Source: Candidatus Omnitrophota bacterium (GTDB lineage Bacteria; Omnitrophota; Koll11; Duberdicusellales; 4484-171). From it: 11,309 bases of DNA. Positions within the stretch are counted from its first letter, which is position 1. Every line of letters starts with the position of its first letter. The translations under genes and the position numbers were made by a program. The DNA is taken from NCBI GenBank assembly GCA_021735115.1, contig JAIPHQ010000012.1, positions 1-11,309 on the forward strand, in the 5' to 3' direction. Positions 1 to 5,448 of this stretch are shown here, piece after piece. The notes below the pieces were generated by a model, which worked only from the letters and a program-made list of their open reading frames with translations, was not told where the DNA came from and did not search any database.

Positions 1-740
1 CCTTGGAACTGAGCAATTCGGTTGAGGTTGTAATCTGTAGTTAATACTTTAGCACGATGATTTTGAGCTAGTTTAATAATTTTTTCATCAACAGTTTTAA
101 CTACTGCAATTTCTTCTTCAACTACTTTAGTCTCAATATTGGGTTGTTTTTTTAAATCATGGAGTATTTCTATAGCCCTTTTGCCTTTTTGCCTTTTCAT
201 ATGATCAGTTGAATCAGCTAAAGTATGCATTTCATTTAAAACAAAACGTGGAATAACAAACTTTGCTTCAACAAATCCAGTCTTTACAATATCCAAAATT
301 CTTCCGTCAATTATACTACTGGTGTCAACAATAACTTCTTCTTCCCGCAACTCACCTCTTTTAAACTTTACATAAGGAATTACAACATTAAATTCATCTT
401 GTCCTTTTATCCCTAAAGTTAACCCTAAATAAACAAAAACAATTGTGACAAATAATTTGATATTATCTAAAAAATCAGCAGAGACCTCTTTTGAAAGAGG
501 AAATTGAGAAAGGGCTAAACCAAATATAGCAGAAAGAAACAACCCTAATAAAATTCCAAAGACTGCACTACTTAACCCCTTTAGTGATACTTTTCTTCCT
601 AGCACTTCTAAAAGCACAACAAAAATACCTATTCCAAAACCTACCCCAGCAAACAATAAAGAATTTTCACCACCTAAAGAAAAACCTAATACTACAAAAA
701 CAAAAACAAAAAATATTCTTAAAAAAATTAACGCCCACAT
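1..740 (-). CDS. Membrane-anchored PIN/TRAM-domain protein (YacL-like), 3' end cut off by window
   Basis: This partial gene has 246 codons in the window, and its C-terminus lies beyond position 1. The start is ATG at 738-740, preceded by a strong AGGAGG six bases upstream (746-751). Residues 1-110 hold about four hydrophobic helices (roughly 4-22, 28-47, 57-76, 93-111). A PIN nuclease-like domain follows: VDTSSIIDGRI at 138-148, PRFVLNEMH at 164-172, and VLTTDYNLNRIAQ at 232-244. The acidic residues D139, D145, E170, D218 and D236 are at or near the expected metal-binding positions. Proteins of this family normally end in a TRAM RNA-binding domain, which would lie outside the window. In Bacillus yacL lies in the radA-disA-yacL-ispD-ispF region, and here it directly follows radA without disA. 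The family is presumed to act on RNA, but its substrate is unknown. The family call is strong and the function uncertain. Confidence 0.9.
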   Translation of the reverse strand, partial: MWALIFLRIFFVFVFVVLGFSLGGENSLLFAGVGFGIGIFVVLLEVLGRKVSLKGLSSAVFGILLGLFLSAIFGLALSQFPLSKEVSADFLDNIKLFVTIVFVYLGLTLGIKGQDEFNVVIPYVKFKRGELREEEVIVDTSSIIDGRILDIVKTGFVEAKFVIPRFVLNEMHTLADSTDHMKRQKGKRAIEILHDLKKQPNIETKVVEEEIAVVKTVDEKIIKLAQNHRAKVLTTDYNLNRIAQFQ

Positions 741-745
741 AAAAA

Positions 746-860
746 CCTCCTCATTAAAAATGAATATATTTAGGTGTTATTCCTCTATTTTCAATGGCAT
801 CGAGCCGAATTCCTCGGCAAAATGTCCTACACCTAATAAAATTATTTAACGGATACCTTT
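746..860 (-). repeat. Dispersed repeat element, longest copy (A), between radA and the PIN/TRAM gene
   Basis: This is the longest copy of a repeat found in pieces elsewhere in the window. Its 746-784 part matches 7891-7929 at 38 of 39 bases. Its core 752-762 (CATTAAAAATG on the plus strand) matches 2982-2992 at 10 of 11 bases. Its other end, 841-860, matches 2995-3014 at 18 of 20. The middle (785-840) occurs only here. Read with the genes, one end contains the last four codons and stop of radA (K-G-I-R-stop, 846-860), and the other end is the Shine-Dalgarno sequence of the PIN/TRAM gene. The match values were counted by hand. Treating 746-860 as one element is inferred from the shared ends. 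Confidence 0.7.
770..836. other. Nested palindrome inside repeat copy A
   Basis: TTAGGTGT at 770-777 is perfectly inverted as ACACCTAA at 829-836. Inside lie ATTTT at 787-791 facing AAAAT at 819-823. At the centre is a short stem, either GCCGA 804-808 with TCGGC 814-818 or CGAG 801-804 with CTCG 813-816. The nested symmetry looks like a REP/MITE-type palindromic unit or a transcript hairpin. No T tract follows on the transcribed strand, so it does not look like an intrinsic terminator. No clear target-site duplication is visible. Confidence 0.55.
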
Positions 861-2198
861 ATTTTGAAAAAGCTTCTTATAAACCTCATCTAAATTTGAA
901 AAGCCAAAAACTTTATCCGAGAACTTTTTATCAACTTCCTTTTGATTCGCCTCAGGTATATAGCAATATTTAAAACTTGCCCTGTCTATCTCTTTTAATC
1001 TGGAATTTATATTCCTAACCCGCCTCAGCTCTCCCCCCAACCCTATTTCACCAATAAAAACTGTCTCCGGCGGTACTTTTTTTTCTAAAAAACTAGATAT
1101 AATAGCCACCACAGCCCCTAAATCTGCTGCGGGATCATTTATCCTTAAACCTCCAGCAACATTTAAAAAAATATCTTCTCCTGATATTTTCACTTTTAAT
1201 CTTTTTTCAATTATTGCAACTAATAAAGAAAATCTATTAAAATCAAAACCCAAACTCCTTCTTCTTACTGTTGAAAAAGTTGCCTGGCTAACTAAAGATT
1301 GTAATTCAACTAAAATTGGCCGCAAGCCTTCAAGGGGACAAATTACACAACTACCTGAAGAAGATTCTTTTTTATGGGGCAGAAAAATATCATTAGTTTT
1401 TTTGACTTCAGATAAACCAGTTGAAGTCATATCAAAAACAGCAATATCACCGGTTGGCCCGAATCTATTTTTTATTGATCTTAATATTCTATAATTTGAA
1501 AGAATTTCCCCTTCAAAATAAAGTACACTATCTACCACATGCTCAAGTAACTTAGGCCCGGCTATTGTTCCTGATTTTGTTACATGCCCCACTATAAATA
1601 TAACTACACCTAAAGTTTTGGCTATTTCTGTTAGGTAATCTGCACAACTTCTTATTGAAAGAACACTACCCTTTATACCACCAGCAAAAGAACTAGTCAT
1701 AACTTGGATAGAATCTATAACTATAAACTTAAATTGTTCCTTTTCTATTGTTTTATAAATATTTTCTACTTTTTCTTCATCGCTAATATATAACCGGTCT
1801 ACACTAACTTTTTTAAGGCGTTTAGCTCTAACTCCAATTTGCTGCGGAGATTCTTCAGCACTTACATACATTGTCTTACCAGATTTTGACAACTGCGAAG
1901 CCACCTCTAAAAGCAATGTAGATTTACCTACCCCCGGTTCACCACCAATTAAAATTACCTGGCCAGATACTAATCCTCCTCCCAAAATTCTGTCTAATTC
2001 AGAAAAATGAGTTTGGTATCTTTGTTCTGTTAGGCCGCCAACATCTTTAAGTAAACGGGGTGCTACCTTAGCTTTGCTTTTTGGTTGGTTTGATAAGGAT
2101 TTAGTGTCCTTTTGCTGAAAAGTTTCCCAACCACTACAATTAGGGCACTTACCCATCCATCTCACTGATTGATATCCACACTCACTACATATATACAT
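846..2198 (-). CDS. radA: DNA repair protein RadA (Sms)
   Basis: RadA is a RecA-like branch-migration ATPase that helps process recombination intermediates. The 450-residue length is normal for the family. A C4 zinc finger opens the protein (C4, C7, C18, C21). The RecA-like core has Walker A GGEPGVGKST at 85-94 and Walker B around FIVIDSIQ at 158-165. The RadA-specific KNRFG motif is at 243-247. The C-terminal half (about 260-445) is the Lon-protease-like domain, with GGLRINDPAADLG at 349-361, where RadA lacks an active protease site. The ATG at 2196-2198 puts the zinc finger at residue 4, which is short but acceptable, and I see no better in-frame start. There is no Shine-Dalgarno sequence upstream; the leader is made of AATTAAC-type repeats. 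The last four codons fall inside a dispersed repeat, so the native C-terminus may have been altered by it. Confidence 0.97.
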   Translation of the reverse strand: MYICSECGYQSVRWMGKCPNCSGWETFQQKDTKSLSNQPKSKAKVAPRLLKDVGGLTEQRYQTHFSELDRILGGGLVSGQVILIGGEPGVGKSTLLLEVASQLSKSGKTMYVSAEESPQQIGVRAKRLKKVSVDRLYISDEEKVENIYKTIEKEQFKFIVIDSIQVMTSSFAGGIKGSVLSIRSCADYLTEIAKTLGVVIFIVGHVTKSGTIAGPKLLEHVVDSVLYFEGEILSNYRILRSIKNRFGPTGDIAVFDMTSTGLSEVKKTNDIFLPHKKESSSGSCVICPLEGLRPILVELQSLVSQATFSTVRRRSLGFDFNRFSLLVAIIEKRLKVKISGEDIFLNVAGGLRINDPAADLGAVVAIISSFLEKKVPPETVFIGEIGLGGELRRVRNINSRLKEIDRASFKYCYIPEANQKEVDKKFSDKVFGFSNLDEVYKKLFQNKGIR

Positions 2199-2201
2199 CT
2201 T

Positions 2202-2267
2202 GGTTAATTAGTTAATTGGTTAATTGGTTAATTAACTACTCACTAATTAACCACTCACCAATTAACT
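2202..2267 (-). repeat. Two-part tandem repeat filling the mlaD-radA gap
   Basis: On the plus strand, four 8-bp units lie head to tail: GGTTAATT at 2202-2209, AGTTAATT at 2210-2217, GGTTAATT at 2218-2225 and GGTTAATT at 2226-2233. Two 15-bp units follow at 2234-2248 and 2249-2263; they agree at 13 of 15 bases, both differences being T/C. The array starts 3 bp upstream of the radA start codon and overlaps two bases of the mlaD stop. Inverted matches exist within it, for example GGTTAATTAG against CTAATTAACC, so the leader could fold. No other gene signal is seen in this gap. Confidence 0.85.
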
Positions 2268-2970
2268 ATTTTCTGTCTTTGGGTTTATGTAATAATTTCC
2301 AAGGATTTTTCTTTATATCTAAGATAAACTCTTCTGTCTCTTGATAGAGCGAGTCATCATAAAATAATCTTCCAATAGTGCCCCTTTTATTTCTTACATC
2401 CTTGATTAATCCTTTTGCCTCCAAAGTAATATCTTCTAAATTTCTAACAGTATTTTCCAAAGATTCTTTGATTTCACCTTCTTTGATAAAAGCTCTTAAT
2501 TCACTCATGGTTTTGCTAAAACTAGAAAATAATTTAAACAAGGGTACAGGAGATACACCTTCAACAGTTTCACCTTCTTTTACATATTCAGAAAACTCCT
2601 CCGGCGGTGTAATCTCAAGATATTTTTCTCCAAATAAGCTTAAACTATTTATAAAAAAATAAGAACCTTGTGGTATTTTTATCCCTCTTTGAATATTAAC
2701 CTTTGCTTGAATATGAGGCCCATTCTTGCCATTTCTAACTACAACCTCTTGGACCTCTCCTACATCTACTCCACAAAACCTCACCGGAGACGCCCTCTTC
2801 ATTCCTTCAGCAAAATCAAAAACAACTTTTATTTTATACCCAGAGCTAAACAAACTGAAATCTTTAATTGAAACCAAAGCTATAAATAGCAGCATCAATC
2901 CTACCAGGAAAAAAACACCAATTTTTATATAAGAAAGTCTTTTTTTAATTTCCCACACATTTTTGCTCAC
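2266..2970 (-). CDS. mlaD: MlaD-like MCE-domain substrate-binding protein
   Basis: This is the periplasmic, inner-membrane-anchored lipid-binding subunit of an Mla/MCE transporter. At 234 residues it has one transmembrane helix (about 14-35). The single MCE domain follows (about 44-122), with YKIKVVFDFAEGMKRASPVRFCGVDVGEVQEV-type spacing (residues 45-76) and SLFGEKYLEITP at 111-122. A helical C-terminal tail contains KRGTIGRLFYDDSLY (195-209) and ends in KKNPWKLL (220-227), both typical of MCE proteins from diderms outside Proteobacteria. The start is GTG at 2968-2970, supported by GGAGGAG about six bases upstream. It is the last of the mla genes and is separated from mlaF by 87 nt of repeats, whereas mlaE and mlaF are tightly packed. 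No MlaB (STAS) or MlaC gene is seen in the window. Confidence 0.93.
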   Translation of the reverse strand: MSKNVWEIKKRLSYIKIGVFFLVGLMLLFIALVSIKDFSLFSSGYKIKVVFDFAEGMKRASPVRFCGVDVGEVQEVVVRNGKNGPHIQAKVNIQRGIKIPQGSYFFINSLSLFGEKYLEITPPEEFSEYVKEGETVEGVSPVPLFKLFSSFSKTMSELRAFIKEGEIKESLENTVRNLEDITLEAKGLIKDVRNKRGTIGRLFYDDSLYQETEEFILDIKKNPWKLLHKPKDRK

Positions 2971-2974
2971 TTAT

Positions 2975-3014
2975 CTCCTCCCATTGAAAATGTTATTATT
3001 TAGCGAATACCTTT
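2975..3014 (-). repeat. Dispersed repeat element, short copy (C), upstream of mlaD
   Basis: The plus strand has CATTGAAAATG at 2982-2992, the same 11 bases as 7897-7907. Two bases later comes 2995-3014, which matches 841-860 of copy A at 18 of 20. The two ends of the long element are therefore joined with about 78 bp of the middle missing. The adjoining CTCCTCCC (2975-2982) is the Shine-Dalgarno sequence of mlaD on the minus strand. The right end would read K-G-I-R-stop here too, although here it lies outside any gene. Confidence 0.65.
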
Positions 3015-3016
3015 CA

Positions 3017-3053
3017 ACTTTTAACTTTAAACTTTTAACTTTAAACTTTTAAC
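3017..3053 (-). repeat. 14-bp tandem repeat between mlaF and mlaD
   Basis: The 14-bp unit ACTTTTAACTTTAA occurs at 3017-3030 and 3031-3044, identical by eye, followed by a partial 9-base unit at 3045-3053. The array lies between the mlaF stop (3058) and repeat copy C. Units this short with identical copies suggest replication slippage. There is no spacer structure, so this is not a CRISPR array. Confidence 0.9.
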
Positions 3054-3057
3054 CATT

Positions 3058-3810
3058 TTATACTTCCATCTCCTTTATTGGGCCGCCTGAGGCTCCATGA
3101 ATAAATTGAAGAAGGCGTTTATCTTGTGTGTTTTTTACATCTTCTTTTTTCCCTTCAAAGATAATTTTACCTCCCAGCAAAAAAGCAACACGATCTGCTA
3201 TCTTTAGGCCAGTTTCTAAATCATGAGTTACTACTAATGAAGTAACAGAAAGACGATTATGTAAATCTTTTATCAAGGAAACAATTTTATCTACAGCAAT
3301 AGGGTCAATTCCTGTTGTAGGCTCATCATAGATAATAATTTTAGGATTATAAATAATTGCTCTAGCAATGGCAACTCTTTTACGCATTCCCCCGCTTAGT
3401 TCATGAGGATACATATCTTCTATATCAGCTAAACCTACCAAAGCAAGGGTTTGACTAGCTTTTTTGCGCATTTCTTTTTTGCTCATATTGGTATGTTGTT
3501 TTAAAAAGAAACTAACATTTTCCCAAACTGTTAAAAAATCAAAAAGCGCACTATTTTGAAATACTAAACCAAATTTAAGCCTGATTTTTTCTAGTTTATT
3601 TTTAGTTAATTGAGTAATCTCTTGTCCATCAATAGAAATCATTCCTGAATCAGGCCGAAGAAGCCCCAAAATAGTCTTAAGCAAGACAGTCTTTCCTGCC
3701 CCACTTCTTCCAATAAGAAGAAAGGTTTCTCCTTGGCCTATGTCTAGATTTACTCCATTGAGAACAGACTTTTGGCTAAAAGATCTTTGAACATTATTTA
3801 ATTTAATCAT
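3058..3810 (-). CDS. mlaF: MlaF-like ABC transporter ATPase
   Basis: This is the cytoplasmic ATPase that powers the MCE lipid transporter with MlaE and MlaD. It has 250 residues, close to the usual length. Walker A is GRSGAGKT at 34-41, the Q-loop is at Q85 in FQNSALFDFLTVWENV (a pattern typical of MlaF), the ABC signature is LSGGMRKRVAIARA at 138-151, Walker B is KIIIYDE at 157-163, and the switch histidine is H196. The tail LLQFIHGASGGPI (233-245) resembles the MlaF C-terminal extension. The ATG at 3808-3810 follows the mlaE stop by 7 nt and has only a weak ribosome-binding site, which suggests translational coupling to mlaE. The order permease, ATPase, MCE protein is the standard one for this family. 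Confidence 0.96.
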   Translation of the reverse strand: MIKLNNVQRSFSQKSVLNGVNLDIGQGETFLLIGRSGAGKTVLLKTILGLLRPDSGMISIDGQEITQLTKNKLEKIRLKFGLVFQNSALFDFLTVWENVSFFLKQHTNMSKKEMRKKASQTLALVGLADIEDMYPHELSGGMRKRVAIARAIIYNPKIIIYDEPTTGIDPIAVDKIVSLIKDLHNRLSVTSLVVTHDLETGLKIADRVAFLLGGKIIFEGKKEDVKNTQDKRLLQFIHGASGGPIKEMEV

Positions 3811-3817
3811 TTTTTGC

Positions 3818-4576
3818 TCATATAAAATAAAAAAATGCTGTTAATATACAGTCAAAAATAATAATTAAGATAAAAGAACGCACTATTGAACGTGTTACAA
3901 CCTTAGATACATCTATTGAAGAAAATGGCCTAAATCCTTCAAAACAACAGACAAAAGCAATAATACTTCCAAAAAATAAACTTTTTACCAACCCACTTAC
4001 AACATCAATCAAACCTAAAGATTCAATAGTCATTCTCATATACAAACCAAAAGGCATAGAAAACTTTAAGGAACCAACTAAATATCCTCCAAAAATTCCT
4101 AATACATCTGCATAAATAACTAAAACCGGAAGACAAACTACCAAAGCAATAAATTTAGGAACAACTAAATAATCGATAGGCTCAACCCCAAAAACTTCTA
4201 AAGCATCAACTTGTTCGCTAATTTTCATAGAGCCAATACCAGCTGTAATCGATGCTCCGCTTCGTGCTGCAACTATCAAAGCTGCAATTACCGGCCCTAA
4301 TTCTCTAACCAATGATAAAGCCACCAAAGAAGCAAGATGAATTTCTGATTTAAACTGTTGAAGCTGATAAGCAGTTTGGAATGCAATAATCATTCCAATA
4401 AAAAGAGCAATCAAGGAAACTAAAAAGAAACTGTCAATTCCTACAACAATTACCTCTCTCCCTAAGGCCTTAAAGTCTCTTTTTTTTGTAAATAGCCAAT
4501 AAAATATCTCTTTAATAAAAGAAATAATATTTCCAACATAACAAAAGAAATCTTCAATTTGTTTTAAAAAAAACAT
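3818..4576 (-). CDS. mlaE: MlaE-like permease of the phospholipid ABC transporter
   Basis: This is the inner-membrane permease of the Mla/MCE system (MlaE/YrbE family). At 252 residues it has an amphipathic N-terminal region and about five hydrophobic segments (roughly 46-68, 88-104, 140-170, 190-212, 232-252). The family hallmark runs from RELGPVIAALIVAARSGA (91-108) through TAGIGSMKISEQVDALEV (111-128), the part that contacts the ATPase. One oddity: where many MlaE proteins carry a glycine-rich GGAxGVGxATT-like stretch before the last helix, this one reads GFRPFSSIDVSKVVTRSIV (214-232). The gene starts 2 nt after the stop of the exported protein gene, and I see no strong Shine-Dalgarno sequence, so it is probably translated by coupling. 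Confidence 0.95.
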   Translation of the reverse strand: MFFLKQIEDFFCYVGNIISFIKEIFYWLFTKKRDFKALGREVIVVGIDSFFLVSLIALFIGMIIAFQTAYQLQQFKSEIHLASLVALSLVRELGPVIAALIVAARSGASITAGIGSMKISEQVDALEVFGVEPIDYLVVPKFIALVVCLPVLVIYADVLGIFGGYLVGSLKFSMPFGLYMRMTIESLGLIDVVSGLVKSLFFGSIIAFVCCFEGFRPFSSIDVSKVVTRSIVRSFILIIIFDCILTAFFYFI

Positions 4577-4578
4577 CT

Positions 4579-5448
4579 TTAAAATTCCGTTTTTCTTTCA
4601 ACACCCAAAATTGTTTCTTCTTCTTCCATTCTTAACTTTAAAAAATTATCGTTTTCTAAACTATACCTGAGCTCTGTGCCTGCTTCTTCCTGTTGCTGGC
4701 TGTCTATTTCAATATTAAATTTATCATCTATTTGTTTTTTTAAACCAACTTCATTTTGAGCCCCAAAAATTTGCCATCCATCAACAAATAATTTCTGAGA
4801 GACAAACTGCACACCAGGAAAAAAATTCTTTGAATCTCTTATATCTAAATCTCCTTTTAATTCAAAAACACTTCCTTCATAAAGAAGAACTTCAGCATCA
4901 GTAACATTAAATACAGGCGGCGTTCCTAAAAAACTACAGCGAAGCCTCTTAAAGGGAATACCTTCATACACACCTTCAAAAATTACAAAACTACCACTTA
5001 CTAAAAAACTTTCAAAATTACCCCAGACTTTAGTCTTTAAATTTATATCTCCTTTTAGATATTCTGTTTTTTCTTGCCAGTTTCCTGAAAAATTAAAAAG
5101 AATTTTTTCTTTATTTAAATCAATAGTCCCTGCACCCACAAAATTAGGAGATTTTATTTTGTCGATAAATAGAATGTCTCCTCTTTTAATTATTTGTACC
5201 TCACAGCTCTCTATCTTTTTATCCCCTACTTTTAAATTTTTACCGTAAAGAAAAAATAGGGTTTCTTTATTTCTTTTATCAACCTTATAACTAATATCTC
5301 CAGATATTTTATAACCACTCAGATTTAAATCAGCGATTTTAACTATTTTTTCTTCTAAATTAACTTCGATATAGCTAGGATATGCTTCATTTTCTCCAAA
5401 AAAGTAAAAAGAAAAAAACAATAAAAAAAGGACTAAAAGATTCTTCAT
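4579..5448 (-). CDS. Exported beta-rich protein of unknown function, next to mlaE
   Basis: I do not recognise this gene with certainty. The 289-residue product starts with a signal peptide: MK, a hydrophobic run to about residue 17, and a possible cleavage after A22. The rest shows short alternating hydrophobic/polar stretches with frequent G and D turns (for example GAGTIDLNKEKILFNFSG at 105-122 and GSVFELKGDLDIRD at 192-205), as expected for a long beta-sheet. This resembles AsmA/TamB-type or LptC-type lipid-conduit proteins in style. It ends in VERKTEF, with the terminal Phe seen in outer-membrane beta-strand signals. The ATG at 5446-5448 overlaps the clpC stop (ATGA), and mlaE begins 2 nt after its own stop. 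From position and fold style I infer a periplasmic partner of the MlaEFD transporter; the alternative is an unrelated envelope protein. MlaC similarity is not apparent. Confidence 0.8.
   Translation of the reverse strand: MKNLLVLFLLFFSFYFFGENEAYPSYIEVNLEEKIVKIADLNLSGYKISGDISYKVDKRNKETLFFLYGKNLKVGDKKIESCEVQIIKRGDILFIDKIKSPNFVGAGTIDLNKEKILFNFSGNWQEKTEYLKGDINLKTKVWGNFESFLVSGSFVIFEGVYEGIPFKRLRCSFLGTPPVFNVTDAEVLLYEGSVFELKGDLDIRDSKNFFPGVQFVSQKLFVDGWQIFGAQNEVGLKKQIDDKFNIEIDSQQQEEAGTELRYSLENDNFLKLRMEEEETILGVERKTEF

Noticed and set aside
765..796. Sigma-70-like promoter inside repeat copy A
   Set aside because: On the minus strand TTGAAA and TATATT are visible but about 20 bp apart, too far for a good promoter, and the TTGAAA partner is absent from the equivalent position of copy B. 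AT-rich sequence gives such matches by chance.
770..836. Intrinsic terminator between radA and the PIN/TRAM gene
   Set aside because: The stem is present but no U-rich tract follows on the transcribed strand, and the sequence runs into the next gene's leader and Shine-Dalgarno sequence.
770..836. Complete transposon or insertion sequence
   Set aside because: There are 8-bp inverted ends but no transposase reading frame and no clear target-site duplication; at most this is a non-autonomous unit.
2378..2932. Three plus-strand open frames opposite mlaD
   Set aside because: They overlap each other and a well-supported gene on the other strand, have no recognisable domain, and read as antisense shadows.
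2202..3053. Possible CRISPR arrays at the repeat-filled gaps
   Set aside because: The units are 8, 14 and 15 bp and directly adjacent, with no unique spacers and no cas genes nearby; they are simple tandem repeats.
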